A stretch of DNA of 64,000 nt from Paenibacillus sp. FSL R5-0341 (GCF_037975235.1 NZ_CP150241.1:4154001-4218000); one strand, 5' to 3'; positions 44,971 to 54,433 are shown, numbered from the stretch's first letter. Notes: generated by a model not told the origin, from the sequence alone. Numbers and translations are program-made.

Positions 44971-46191
44971 CTAATCTGAAGATTTCACCTGAACAGCAAC
45001 TTTACCGTACGTGCCGCCACCTCCGGAGGACAGCTCCAGTTGTCCGTTCCGTGCGGCCACGATTAGGCCTGCCAGCACAGGTCCTACAACCGCAGCAAGT
45101 TCTCCCTCACGGGTGCGATGAAGTACGTTCATTTCCGTACCAAAATGGTCCAGTAGCTGGCGCAGTTTGGCTTTGCCAAGTCCCGGAATGAACTCCAGTG
45201 GCACCTGATAATGATAGGCTGGTCTGTTTGCAGACACCTGAGGATTCTCCCGATCAGAGATTGCCAGAATGCGGTCCAGCACCCCCTGAACCAGCTTCAG
45301 ACTACCACAGTGCGGACAACGCTCTGCTGACATCGCTTGCTCATCCATAATGCTGCCACATGCTGCACAGTAAGTACGGTGGTACTTGCCCAGCCTTGGA
45401 TTCAGTCCATAATTGGCAGCAATTTTCCTGCCGGCTTCTCCTTGAAGTGCCATACTTAATTCATCAAAAGAAGGTGCCGAAACGTGCAGTTCGTTATACT
45501 CCCGTCCAATCTTACCGAGAGAGTGGGCATCCGAATTGGTCAGGAACGGAACATGATCCAATTCCTGAATATAACTCGCCATCGATGAATCAGAGCTTAA
45601 GCCCAGCTCCACAGCATCCACAAGACGGGTATCCAGTACATCGCCCATACGGGGCGCCGTACTGCCATAGATGCCTTTATGCGGTGTAAATACATGTGCA
45701 GGCACAATAAGTCCACCACGGGCCTTAATCTCGGCCTGCATCTCAAGAGCGGGCACGTATACCCGCTGTGAACTGAGGTTTACATTTTTCATATAACGTT
45801 TCATCCAGTCCGTGAAGGACTTCATCGTTTTCAGATCACGGAAGTACGCCAGCATATGAAATTCACGCATTCCAGGCTCTCTGAGCTCAATCTCTGTACC
45901 CAGCAAAATGGTGGTGTCCTGGTAGGCAATGCCGCCTCCCTCAATCTCGGACATCGTACCACTCTCCAGCAACTGCTCAATATCCATCTGTACAGTTGGA
46001 GAATGACAATCAATAACACCAAGCAAATGAATTCCTTTGCGATCCGATGCTTCCCGAGCAATATTCTCAAATGTCAGATCCCGACTGCCACTGATTTTAA
46101 CGGCCTCGCCGCGAGACGTACGTCCGATGTGAATATGCAGGTCTGTATAGCAGGGTTCCCACAAGGTGGACGTTGCCAATTGATCTTGCAT
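44971..46191 (-). CDS. yqxK: Endonuclease Q-like PHP-domain nuclease (YqxK family)
   Basis: 406 residues from ATG 46191, immediately after nudF. PHP metal motifs TDLHIHIG, HLLGVIDCHSP, GTEIELRE, and VPAHVFTPHKG and LTNSDAHSLGKIG; a zinc ribbon with CAACGS...CPHCGS (about 285-310); a helix-hairpin-helix in FIPGLGKAKLRQLLDHFG. EndoQ enzymes cut 5' to uracil, hypoxanthine and abasic sites; YqxK in B. subtilis occupies the same place. No biochemical evidence for this member. Confidence 0.85.
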   Translation of the reverse strand: MQDQLATSTLWEPCYTDLHIHIGRTSRGEAVKISGSRDLTFENIAREASDRKGIHLLGVIDCHSPTVQMDIEQLLESGTMSEIEGGGIAYQDTTILLGTEIELREPGMREFHMLAYFRDLKTMKSFTDWMKRYMKNVNLSSQRVYVPALEMQAEIKARGGLIVPAHVFTPHKGIYGSTAPRMGDVLDTRLVDAVELGLSSDSSMASYIQELDHVPFLTNSDAHSLGKIGREYNELHVSAPSFDELSMALQGEAGRKIAANYGLNPRLGKYHRTYCAACGSIMDEQAMSAERCPHCGSLKLVQGVLDRILAISDRENPQVSANRPAYHYQVPLEFIPGLGKAKLRQLLDHFGTEMNVLHRTREGELAAVVGPVLAGLIVAARNGQLELSSGGGGTYGKVAVQVKSSD

Positions 46192-46193
46192 TC

Positions 46194-46787
46194 TTAGAAC
46201 CGTCCTGTCGTTCTGTAAAGGTCCCACGCATACACGGCCATCATCGTTTTGGCATCGCTAATCCGGTTCTCGTCCATGAGCGCATAGGCTTCCTCCAGAG
46301 TTATTTCGGCAACTTCAAGGAATTCATCTTCGTCCAGCGCCATGTCTCCTGCTTCAAGCTCTTCTGCAATGTAGAGATGAATAATTTCATCTGCGAACCC
46401 TGGTGAAGTATAGAACGAACGTAAATGACGTAGCGACTTGGCCACATATCCTGTCTCTTCTCGCAGTTCACGTGCTGCTGCAACCTCCGGTTCTTCACCC
46501 GGATCCAGTTTACCCGCAGGAATCTCCACTTCGGTGCGTCCCATTGCCTGACGATACTGATCCACAACAAGCATGCGATCTCCATTCAGAGCAAGTACAG
46601 CTACAGCGCCAGGGTGCCGAATAATCTCACGTGTAGCCGTCTGACCGTTCGGTAGCTTAACCGTATCGACCTGAAGTGAGATCACTTTGCCCTCGAAGAT
46701 TGGCTTGGTGGATACGGTCACTTCATCCAGCTTTGAATTGGCAGGTTGCGCCGCGTGGATGGATTGGGCAGATTGGTTTGGTTTCAT
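46194..46787 (-). CDS. nudF: ADP-ribose pyrophosphatase (Nudix)
   Basis: 197 residues. Nudix box GKLDPGEEPEVAAARELREETGY in full agreement with GX5EX7REUXEEXGU; upstream VVDQYRQAMGRTEVEIPAG is typical of ADP-ribose hydrolases. It splits ADP-ribose into AMP and ribose-5-phosphate. The start ATG is a little downstream of an A-rich site. It overlaps nothing and is followed at once by the EndoQ-like gene, as in B. subtilis. Confidence 0.94.
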   Translation of the reverse strand: MKPNQSAQSIHAAQPANSKLDEVTVSTKPIFEGKVISLQVDTVKLPNGQTATREIIRHPGAVAVLALNGDRMLVVDQYRQAMGRTEVEIPAGKLDPGEEPEVAAARELREETGYVAKSLRHLRSFYTSPGFADEIIHLYIAEELEAGDMALDEDEFLEVAEITLEEAYALMDENRISDAKTMMAVYAWDLYRTTGRF

Positions 46788-46909
46788 TCGTTCTTCAACT
46801 CCATATCGTTGGATTATATATTCGGTTAATGTATAAATCTCTGATTTTGGGCATATGGTGAGCGTATAGAACTCTCACAGCAAATATAAACGAATCAGGG
46901 GGACTTTTG

Positions 46910-47044
46910 ATGAACAGTTATATGACGCCTCAATCCTTACACGTGGTAGGACAAGCCCGGCAAGTACAGCTCATACTCAAACAATGGTTGCGCGAGTGGG
47001 GCCCGGATGCCAAGTTAATCGATCTGCTCGCTGGACGTAAATAA
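46910..47044 (+). CDS. 44-residue small protein
   Basis: ATG 46910 follows AGGGGGA by seven bases; the frame encodes MNSYMTPQSLHVVGQARQVQ and ends LIDLLAGRK before TAA 47042-47044. It is basic to neutral, helical, with no membrane helix. It is divergent from nudF and ends at a terminator shared with the pepT-like gene. Short and isolated with a strong ribosome site, so probably real; function unknown. Confidence 0.65.
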   Translation: MNSYMTPQSLHVVGQARQVQLILKQWLREWGPDAKLIDLLAGRK

Positions 47045-47122
47045 ACATATTGAAACATGATTTTGCTTCCTTTTGACCCTAAATTAACGAGTCTTCTCCC
47101 TTGAAATATAACATGAATTCGC

Positions 47123-47161
47123 AAAAAGTCCGAATCCGATACAGACCGGGTTCGGACTTTT
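47123..47161. terminator. Bidirectional terminator
   Basis: AAAAAGTCCGAA and TTCGGACTTTT arms around a 16-base loop. It serves the 44-residue gene (+) and the pepT-like gene (-). Confidence 0.85.
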
Positions 47162-47195
47162 GTCTAACAACATGTGAGGTAACATGCGCTCTATA

Positions 47196-48329
47196 TTATT
47201 TCTTGTCAGCTGCCGTTTCCTGAATAATAGCTACGACTACCTGAGACAACTTCACAATGTCTTCGGCACGAATGCGTTCTTTGGTCGTATGAATATCCTC
47301 ATACCCTACCGCCAAGTTCACTGTTGGAATGTCGAATCCGTTAAAGATATTGGCATCACTGCCACCACCGGAAGCAAACGTACTGGTCTCCAGCCCAATA
47401 CTGCGTATGGCACGCTGTGCAAGCTGTACAACTTCGTGTTCATCATGGAAGCCAAATGCAGGGTAGAGGATCTCACTTCTGAATTCAGCCGTTGCACCGT
47501 ATTTGCGACATGTCGTTTCCAGCGCGTCACGCATCTGTGCAACCTGCAATTCAACTTTCTCCTGCACAATACTGCGGGCTTCCGCTTCAAGCTGTACAAA
47601 GTCACATACCACGTTGAGTGGTGATCCACCCTGGAATTTGCCGATATTCGCTGTAGTCTCATCATCAATTCTGCCCAGTGTCATCGCCGCAATCGCTTTG
47701 GCTGCTACCTGAATGGCGCTGATCCCGTCTTCCGGGTTCACGCCCGCATGTGCGGACTTACCATAGATGCTCATTTGAATTTCAGCTCTGGCTGGTGCAG
47801 CTACACAGATCGTGCCTACAGCTCCATTAGAGTCAAGCGCATAACCGAACTCGGCATCGATATCCTTCGGATTCATCGCACGTGCGCCCACCAGGCCAGA
47901 CTCTTCGCCGACTGTAATAACCAATTGAATTTTGCCATGCGGAATGTTATTTTCCTGAATCACACGAATCGCTTCGAACAATGCCGCAATCCCTGCTTTA
48001 TCATCTGCTCCCAGGATCGTTGTTCCATCACTGCGAATCCAGCCATCTTCACCCAGTTCAGGCTTGATTCCCTGTCCCGGCGTTACGGTGTCCATATGAC
48101 ATGTGAAAAAGATCGGTGCAACTCCATCTGTTCCTTCGGCTTCCCAGGTAATAACGAGGTTTCCGGCGCCATGTCCGGTTTGCTCCATCGTGTCGTCCTC
48201 ATAGACATGAAGACCAAGCTCTGTAAACTGTTCTTTTAACACCTTCGAGATGTTCTGTTCATTTTTCGTTTCACTATCAATCTGCACCAGTTCCATAAAC
48301 TGATCGATAACACGTTGTTGTTTAATCAT
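47196..48329 (-). CDS. M20 peptidase, tripeptidase T-like (YqjE type)
   Basis: 377 residues from ATG 48329, eight bases after GGGAGG. Dinuclear zinc site: CHMDTVTPGQGIKP, ILGADDKAGIAALFEAI, VITVGEESGLVGARAM and the dimerisation lid domain IYGKSAHAGVNPEDGISA; the last ligand in FASGGGSDANIFNGFD. It is cytosolic and releases amino acids from peptides. In B. subtilis yqjE is the nearest counterpart. The C-terminus ends in KERIRAEDIVKLSQVVVAII. Confidence 0.9.
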   Translation of the reverse strand: MIKQQRVIDQFMELVQIDSETKNEQNISKVLKEQFTELGLHVYEDDTMEQTGHGAGNLVITWEAEGTDGVAPIFFTCHMDTVTPGQGIKPELGEDGWIRSDGTTILGADDKAGIAALFEAIRVIQENNIPHGKIQLVITVGEESGLVGARAMNPKDIDAEFGYALDSNGAVGTICVAAPARAEIQMSIYGKSAHAGVNPEDGISAIQVAAKAIAAMTLGRIDDETTANIGKFQGGSPLNVVCDFVQLEAEARSIVQEKVELQVAQMRDALETTCRKYGATAEFRSEILYPAFGFHDEHEVVQLAQRAIRSIGLETSTFASGGGSDANIFNGFDIPTVNLAVGYEDIHTTKERIRAEDIVKLSQVVVAIIQETAADKK

Positions 48330-48411
48330 AGGACTTTCCTCCCTCTCGTGGATACGGTACAATACAATTACTATGGCTTGTTTACTTTATGTTGAAAGGA
48401 GTTCTCTCATC

Positions 48412-48513
48412 ATGCAAAAAAAGAAATGGTTCAAAATCATCATCTATCTCATGCTGATCGCCATGATCGGGTCCACCCTTTTCATCGCTCTCGAACCGTT
48501 GCTGTTCGGATAG
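48412..48513 (+). CDS. prli42: Stressosome-associated membrane peptide Prli42
   Basis: 33 residues (MQKKKWFKIIIYLMLIAMIG start). ATG is ten bases after AAAGGAG. The positively charged N-terminus followed by one membrane helix matches Prli42, which anchors the stressosome in Listeria and is kept across Bacillales. It is divergent from the pepT-like gene and followed by a terminator. Too short for most gene callers. Confidence 0.85.
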   Translation: MQKKKWFKIIIYLMLIAMIGSTLFIALEPLLFG

Positions 48514-48520
48514 CAACATA

Positions 48521-48565
48521 AAGCCTTTCGACGAACTGTTTACAGACGTTGAAGGGCTTCTTTTT
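48521..48565. terminator. Terminator between prli42 and lipB
   Basis: AAGCCTTTCGACG and CGTTGAAGGGCTT pair with two mismatches, followed by CTTTTTC on the plus strand. The 3' end of lipB overlaps the hairpin; less clear as a minus-strand terminator. Confidence 0.65.
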
Positions 48566-49247
48566 CCGTGACCCAATTAATCTCATATGGAAAAATACGA
48601 TTAAAGTACGGAACAATCTCCTGCGCTACCTGCTCCACCGCATAGGACTTGCCTGTTATATCCTCCAGTGAGGTAACGCCATACTGCTCAATCCCACAAG
48701 GAACAATCCCCTGAAAACCTGCATGTTGAATGCCTGAGCTGATGTTAAAAGCAAAGCCGTGACTGGTCACAAAACCGCGGCGGTGTTTGCAGCGATTAAA
48801 CTTGATGCCAATTGCAGCAATCTTCATATCGCCAATCCACACACCCGTGTAACCCTCTTTGCGTCCGGCTTCGATGCCTTGGTCTGCGAGATAATCCATA
48901 AGTACCTGCTCAAGTTTCCGTAAATAGCCGTGCAGATCCAGGTCTTCATCCCGACCAAGAATCAATAACGGGTAACCTACCAACTGGCCCGGGCCATGAT
49001 AAGTAATATCACCGCCGCGGTCAATTTGAAACAAAGAAATCCCTTGCTCACGCAACTCTTCCGGACTGAGAAGCAGATGCTCCGGATGATTTTGTGAGCC
49101 GATCGTATACGTAGGCGGGTGTTGTAAAAGCAGCATCTGCTCCGCTCCCTCGCCCTCGTCCAATCGCTGCACAATCGCTTTCTGGCGGTTCCAAGCCTCT
49201 TCATAATCAAGCATTGGTATGTATGCAACATCCAGCGGCTTGCTCAT
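48540..49247 (-). CDS. lipB: Octanoyltransferase LipB
   Basis: 235 residues from ATG 49247 behind GTGGGG. LipB motifs: RGGDITYHGPGQLVGYPLL, GVWIGDMKIAAIGIKFNRC, VTSHGFAFNIS, and the catalytic cysteine in GIVPCGIEQYGVTSLED. It moves octanoyl from acyl carrier protein to lipoyl domains. It follows bkdB by 111 bp, and the E2 encoded there is a substrate. LipB-type enzymes are uncommon in Bacillus proper, which use LipM/LipL. Confidence 0.9.
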   Translation of the reverse strand: MSKPLDVAYIPMLDYEEAWNRQKAIVQRLDEGEGAEQMLLLQHPPTYTIGSQNHPEHLLLSPEELREQGISLFQIDRGGDITYHGPGQLVGYPLLILGRDEDLDLHGYLRKLEQVLMDYLADQGIEAGRKEGYTGVWIGDMKIAAIGIKFNRCKHRRGFVTSHGFAFNISSGIQHAGFQGIVPCGIEQYGVTSLEDITGKSYAVEQVAQEIVPYFNRIFPYEINWVTEKEALQRL

Positions 49248-49358
49248 GATTCCCCACACCCTTCTGCTTCAGGTTCAGTGTACAATTGAGCACCTGTCCG
49301 TAGACAGCAGGAAAAGTGCACGGCCTGCGGCACATACACTTCCCCGACAACTATTTAC

Positions 49359-50804
49359 TTAATACACCTTGCTCTCCATGGTATATCCTTCAAGGTTTTC
49401 TTTGACACGTTGCAAGAAACGTCCGCTGATTACGCCATCCAGGATTCGGTGATCTAGCGACAGACACAGGTTAGCCATCGAACGAACGGCGATCATATCA
49501 TTAATCACCACTGGCTTTTTGACAATCGACTCAAATGTAAGAATCGCTGCCTGTGGATAGTTAATGATTGGCTGGGACAGGATCGATCCGAATGACCCCG
49601 TGTTGTTCACCGTAAACGTACCACCTTGCATATGGTCCAGCTTCAACGTTCCTTCACGTGTTTTGCGAGCTAGTTCATCCACTTCACGGGCCAGACCTGC
49701 AATATTTCGCTGATCGGCATGTTTGATAACCGGTGTAAGTACGGAATCTTCGGTTCCTACTGCCATGGACAGGTTAATGTCCCGTTTGACGATAATTTTG
49801 TCCACTGCCCATACCGAGTTCATGATCGGGTAGTCTTTAATCGCGTTAACGACTCCCTTCATCATGAAGGACAGATACGTCAGATTGATGCCTTCCTTAC
49901 GCTTGAACTCATCCTTGAGTTTATTGCGCAGCATCACGAGATTCGTTACGTCCACTTCGATCATTGTCCACGCATGCGGGATTTCCGATACGCTTTGACG
50001 CATATTCCGGGCAATGGCATTACGCACAGGGGTAACATCGATGAAATACTCCGATCTTCCCTGGCCGCCACCTTCCACTTCGATCTGTGGAATTTTCGGA
50101 CTTTCGGTTAGATGAATGCCTGAATGTCTCACAGGAACACCTGCATCGGACGCTGAGATTGCTTCTCCGGCGGTTAAACCCATTTCTCCATTTCCACGAT
50201 TCACTCCGCTGAATGGAGATGTAGACGGCACACCAGAAGGCGCATGCTGTACTGCTGCAGATGATGCTTGTGCAGACGATCCAGCCGCGTTACCTCCCTG
50301 TGCAACAAATGCCAGCACATCTTTGCGGGTAATACGACCACCCGCTCCAGTGCCCTGGATGCTTTGCAAGTTCAAGCCATGCTCTGCTGCCAAGGATTGC
50401 ACTGCCGGGGAATACCGATTACGCATCGGCTGGTTGGGATCATGTCCTGCTGTATTTGAGGCAACAACAGGAGGATGGCTCACATGATGCTGCACTTGCT
50501 CCTGTTGTTGCGATACTTTTGTTACCTGCTCGGCCGCTTCTTCGTCGGAAGCAGCGACTTGCATGCGGCAGATTGCTTCACCAACAGCAATCGTTGTGCC
50601 CTCTTCCACCAAAAGGTCACCCATAATTCCATCCACGGTGGATGGAATCTCGGCATTGACTTTATCGGTGATTACTTCACAGATCGGCTCGTACTGTTCC
50701 ACACGGTCGCCCGGTTTTTTCAACCATTTGCCTATGGTAGCCGAGACCAGCGATTCCGCCAATTGCGGCATAATGACCTCGATCCATTTCATACGTTCAG
50801 CCAT
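49359..50804 (-). CDS. bkdB: Branched-chain 2-oxoacid dehydrogenase E2 (dihydrolipoyl acyltransferase)
   Basis: 481 residues. Lipoyl domain 1-85 with K48 in EVITDKVNAEIP, a Gln/His/Ala-rich linker, peripheral subunit binding domain about 130-168 (RYSPAVQSLAAEHGLNL, GAGGRITRKDVLAF), a second Ala/Ser linker, and the catalytic domain with DHRILDGVISG (His/Asp). Forms the core of the complex that converts branched-chain oxoacids to acyl-CoA, the primers for branched fatty acids. Last of the bkd operon; lipB follows. Confidence 0.92.
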   Translation of the reverse strand: MAERMKWIEVIMPQLAESLVSATIGKWLKKPGDRVEQYEPICEVITDKVNAEIPSTVDGIMGDLLVEEGTTIAVGEAICRMQVAASDEEAAEQVTKVSQQQEQVQHHVSHPPVVASNTAGHDPNQPMRNRYSPAVQSLAAEHGLNLQSIQGTGAGGRITRKDVLAFVAQGGNAAGSSAQASSAAVQHAPSGVPSTSPFSGVNRGNGEMGLTAGEAISASDAGVPVRHSGIHLTESPKIPQIEVEGGGQGRSEYFIDVTPVRNAIARNMRQSVSEIPHAWTMIEVDVTNLVMLRNKLKDEFKRKEGINLTYLSFMMKGVVNAIKDYPIMNSVWAVDKIIVKRDINLSMAVGTEDSVLTPVIKHADQRNIAGLAREVDELARKTREGTLKLDHMQGGTFTVNNTGSFGSILSQPIINYPQAAILTFESIVKKPVVINDMIAVRSMANLCLSLDHRILDGVISGRFLQRVKENLEGYTMESKVY

Positions 50805-50851
50805 TTGATTATCACTCCAAACTTTACTTTTAAACGATCCATATAACGAAA

Positions 50852-51838
50852 TTAAAACTCGGCAAGTGTACGCATTGCTGCTTTGGCTTTGTCCTTGCTC
50901 AGCATGTAGAATTTCTCCAATGTTGGGCTAATTGGCATGGCCGGCACGTCAGGTCCGCAGAGACGCTGAATTGGTGCATCCAGTTCAAACAGACATTCCT
51001 CACTAATAATCGCAGCAACTTCGGCACCTACACCACCCGTTTTGTTATCTTCGTGTACAATCAGCACTTTGCCTGTCAGACGAGCGGAAGCAATAATCGC
51101 TTCACGGTCCAACGGTTGCAATGTGCGCAGATCCAGCACGTGTGCTGTAATGCCTTCTTCACGTTCCAGCTCCTCAGCAGCCTGCATTACAAAATGCAGT
51201 GGCTGGCTGTAGCCGATCACCGTAATATCCGCACCTTCACGAAGTACGTTGGCTTTACCAATCGGAACGATGTAATCATCTTCTGGCACATCTTCCTTAA
51301 TGAGCTTGTAACATTTTTTATTTTCAAAAAAGAGTACCGGGTCCGGATCGCGAATGGCCGCCTTGAGCAGCCCTTTAGCATCGTATGCCGAGTAAGGAGC
51401 AATAATTTTTAGCCCCGGTGTACCAAAGAAGATCGATTCCGGACATTGGGAGTGATACAACCCACCGAAGATGCCACCACCAATTGGGGCGCGGATAACG
51501 ATCGGGCAACTCCAGTCATTGTTGGAGCGATAGCGGATTTTCGCCGCTTCACTAATGATCTGGTTCGTTGCCGGCAGCATGAAGTCCGAATATTGCATTT
51601 CGGCAATCGGCTTCATGCCATACATCGCTGCACCAATAGCTACACCTGCGATAGCGGATTCGGACAAAGGTGTATCCATGACACGCATTTCGCCAAACTG
51701 ATCCTGCAACCCTTTGGTCGTGGTGAACACGCCACCTTTGACCCCTACGTCTTCACCAAGGATAAAGACATTCTCATCTCGCTCCATCTCTTCTTTCATC
51801 GCGAGACGGATTGCATCAATATATTCCATCACTGCCAT
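50852..51838 (-). CDS. bkdAB: Branched-chain 2-oxoacid dehydrogenase E1 beta subunit
   Basis: 328 residues. Transketolase central domain (FILGEDVGVKGGVFTTTKGL, DTPLSESAIAGVAIGAAMYGMKPIAEMQYSDF) and C-terminal domain (VTVIGYSQPLHFVMQAAEEL, VLIVHEDNKTGGVGAEVAAII). It pairs with the alpha subunit encoded two bases upstream. Order and spacing match bkdAA-bkdAB-bkdB of B. subtilis. Confidence 0.93.
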   Translation of the reverse strand: MAVMEYIDAIRLAMKEEMERDENVFILGEDVGVKGGVFTTTKGLQDQFGEMRVMDTPLSESAIAGVAIGAAMYGMKPIAEMQYSDFMLPATNQIISEAAKIRYRSNNDWSCPIVIRAPIGGGIFGGLYHSQCPESIFFGTPGLKIIAPYSAYDAKGLLKAAIRDPDPVLFFENKKCYKLIKEDVPEDDYIVPIGKANVLREGADITVIGYSQPLHFVMQAAEELEREEGITAHVLDLRTLQPLDREAIIASARLTGKVLIVHEDNKTGGVGAEVAAIISEECLFELDAPIQRLCGPDVPAMPISPTLEKFYMLSKDKAKAAMRTLAEF

Positions 51839-51840
51839 AC

Positions 51841-52869
51841 TTACCGTCCCCCTTCTTCGCTGTCCGCATAAACGTGCGTCAGAGTGTCCTCAGGTTTCGG
51901 ATATGGCGCGTTGTCTGCATATTCAGTCGCTTCTTTCATTTCCAACGCAAGCTGGGAAGCCAGATCCGCATCCCGGGCTTCGTCCCAGATGCCGCAATCA
52001 ATCAGATAGTTCTTCATGCGAAGCACGCCGTCCTTCTTCCAGTTCTCTTCAACTTCTTCCTTGGTCCGGTAAGCCAGATCATTGTCAGAAGTGGAGTGAG
52101 GAGATAGACGATACATCATCGCTTCAATCAGTGTAGGTCCTTCGCCTGCTATGGCACGTTGACGTGCTTCCTTCACAGCAGCGTATACTTCAAGTGCATC
52201 GTTACCATCTACCCGCAGTCCGGGGAAACCGTAACCGAGCGCACGATCCGATATTTTACCACTAAGCTGCTTGTGAATCGGTACCGAAATCGCATACTGG
52301 TTGTTCTCACACATAATAATGACAGGCAACTTGTGTACACCTGCAAAGTTGGCTCCCTCGTGGAAGTCGCCCTGGTTGCTTGATCCTTCACCAAATGTAA
52401 CAAAAGAAACAAATTCTTGCTTCTTCATTTTGGCAGCCAATGCAAATCCGACAGCGTGCGGAACCTGTGTTGTAACCGGGCTGGAACCCGTCACAATCCG
52501 CAGCTTTTTGTGACCGAAGTGACCCGGCATTTGCCGACCGCCACTATTCGGATCTTCCGCTTTTGCAAAAGCAGACAGCATCAACTCACGCGGAGTCATG
52601 CCTACCGCCAATACAAATCCATAATCGCGGTAATAAGGTAAATAATAATCGTGATCCCGATCCAGACCAAAAGCAGCGCCTACTTGCGCAGCTTCCTGTC
52701 CTACACCGGATACGTGAAAGTTAATTTTGCCAGCCCGTTGCAAGAGCAAGCAACGCTCGTCAAACTTGCGTGCGAGCAGCATGTATTTGTACATATCCAA
52801 TACTTCACCATCGCTAAGTCCCAGCTGTTGATGCCGGTGGACCGCGTCTGCAGTACCTTGTGAACTCAT
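51841..52869 (-). CDS. bkdAA: Branched-chain 2-oxoacid dehydrogenase E1 alpha subunit
   Basis: 342 residues; ATG follows AAAGGAGGTACCTCAT. Thiamine diphosphate motif in FGEGSSNQGDFHEGANFAGVHKLPVIIMCENNQYAIS; phosphorylation-loop-like YRLSPHSTSDNDLAYR is the alpha-subunit signature of branched-chain rather than pyruvate enzymes. It decarboxylates 2-oxoisovalerate and related acids. Preceded by lpdV with 139 bp between. Confidence 0.93.
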   Translation of the reverse strand: MSSQGTADAVHRHQQLGLSDGEVLDMYKYMLLARKFDERCLLLQRAGKINFHVSGVGQEAAQVGAAFGLDRDHDYYLPYYRDYGFVLAVGMTPRELMLSAFAKAEDPNSGGRQMPGHFGHKKLRIVTGSSPVTTQVPHAVGFALAAKMKKQEFVSFVTFGEGSSNQGDFHEGANFAGVHKLPVIIMCENNQYAISVPIHKQLSGKISDRALGYGFPGLRVDGNDALEVYAAVKEARQRAIAGEGPTLIEAMMYRLSPHSTSDNDLAYRTKEEVEENWKKDGVLRMKNYLIDCGIWDEARDADLASQLALEMKEATEYADNAPYPKPEDTLTHVYADSEEGGR

Positions 52870-53008
52870 ATGAGGTACCTCCTTTTAATCAGAGCCTGCG
52901 CAAACCTTACTACCCGATCTTATAACCTGGTACTAAGACTTGGCTTAACCTTATTATAATCCCTTTTACCCAAAAAAGGAAAGGACCTTTCTCATAAGCC
53001 TGTTTGGC

Positions 53009-54433
53009 TTACATTCCAATGGCCTTTCCATCGACCGCGAGCATGGCTTCACCCATGATTTCCGACAGAGAAGGGTGTGGATGAATGGTTTGTCCGACTT
53101 CCCAAGGTGTGGCATCCAGCATCTGAGCCAGAGAAGCCTCTGCGATCAATTCCGTCACATGGGTGCCAATCATATGTACCCCCAATATATCATTCGTCTT
53201 GGCATCTGCGATCACCTTCACGAATCCATCCCGACTTCCGTGAATGAGCGATTTGCCAATGGCCGAAAATGGGAACTTGCCTGTTTTGAGTTCATACCCA
53301 CGTTCTTTGGCTTCACGCTCGGTGAATCCGATGCTAGCTGCTTCCGGACGTGTGTACACACAGCGCGGAATACGATGGGATTCCACAGCATGTACCGTTT
53401 CCCCCGCCAGATGATTGACAGCGAGAATGCCTTCATGACTTGCGGCATGTGCAAGCTGTAGACCGCCGATGCAGTCTCCAATGGCGTAGATGTGACCTTC
53501 ACCGGTTTGTAACTGTTGGTTCACAGCGATGAAGCCACGTTCCAGTTTGATATCTGTATTTTCCAGTCCGATATTTTCGACATTGGCTTGACGTCCAACC
53601 GATACGAGCATTTTCTCCGCTCTCAGCGTTTCCTGCTTATCGTCACCAAGCTGCACATCAATCTGGATGCCCTCTTGATCCGTGCTATATGTTTCTGTTA
53701 GAACCTTGGCACCCGTTAGGAAACGAACACCCCGTTTGCCAAGCAATCGCTGCATTTCTCTGGCAACATCTTCATCCTCGGCAGGCAACACATGAGCTGC
53801 TGCTTCAACCACAGTGATATCAACGCCAAAGTCATTCAGCATGGATGCCCACTCCAGTCCAATCACACCCCCACCAACAATGATGAGTGATGCAGGAAGC
53901 TCATCCATACGCAGTGCTTCGTCACTGCTCATAATAAACTTACCGTCCGGTTCCAGGCCCGGTAGGACGCGTGGACGTGAACCGGTAGCAATGATGAGAT
54001 TGGTTGGTACAACCGTATCCATCTCGCCATCTTCGAACTCTACAGCAACCGCTCCGCTCTGCGGGGAGAAGATGGATGGTCCAATAACGCGACCGTTCGC
54101 GTGTACGACCTGAATTTTATTTTTTTTCATCAAATATTGAACGCCCTGATGAAGCTGCTCCACAATCGCATCCTTGCGCGCCTGCACTTTGGGAAATACA
54201 AGGGTGGCTCCAGCTGTCTCGATACCATACGTTTCGCTCTCCTGAATCTCGGCGTACACTTCCGCGCTTTTCAGCAAAGCCTTACTCGGAATACAGCCAC
54301 GATGCAGACAGGTTCCCCCAAGCTTGTCCTTCTCAATAATAACGACCTGTTTCCCCAGCTGTGCAGCCCGGATCGCGGCTACATATCCACCGGTCCCTCC
54401 TCCAAGTATTGCAACATCACATGTAATTGGCAT
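53009..54433 (-). CDS. lpdV: Dihydrolipoyl dehydrogenase of the bkd complex
   Basis: 474 residues. FAD motif ILGGGTGGYVAAIRAAQLG, redox disulfide C42/C47 in GGTCLHRGCIPSK, NAD motif IVGGGVIGLEWASML, and the C-terminal HPHPSLSEIMGEA with the catalytic His/Glu. It reoxidises the lipoyl arm of E2. First gene of the operon in this window; ptb, bcd and buk, which precede it in B. subtilis, are not upstream here. Confidence 0.94.
   Translation of the reverse strand: MPITCDVAILGGGTGGYVAAIRAAQLGKQVVIIEKDKLGGTCLHRGCIPSKALLKSAEVYAEIQESETYGIETAGATLVFPKVQARKDAIVEQLHQGVQYLMKKNKIQVVHANGRVIGPSIFSPQSGAVAVEFEDGEMDTVVPTNLIIATGSRPRVLPGLEPDGKFIMSSDEALRMDELPASLIIVGGGVIGLEWASMLNDFGVDITVVEAAAHVLPAEDEDVAREMQRLLGKRGVRFLTGAKVLTETYSTDQEGIQIDVQLGDDKQETLRAEKMLVSVGRQANVENIGLENTDIKLERGFIAVNQQLQTGEGHIYAIGDCIGGLQLAHAASHEGILAVNHLAGETVHAVESHRIPRCVYTRPEAASIGFTEREAKERGYELKTGKFPFSAIGKSLIHGSRDGFVKVIADAKTNDILGVHMIGTHVTELIAEASLAQMLDATPWEVGQTIHPHPSLSEIMGEAMLAVDGKAIGM

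Noticed and set aside
52974..52998. Terminator between lpdV and bkdAA
   Set aside because: The GAAAGG/CCTTTC stem has no room for a loop; too weak to list.
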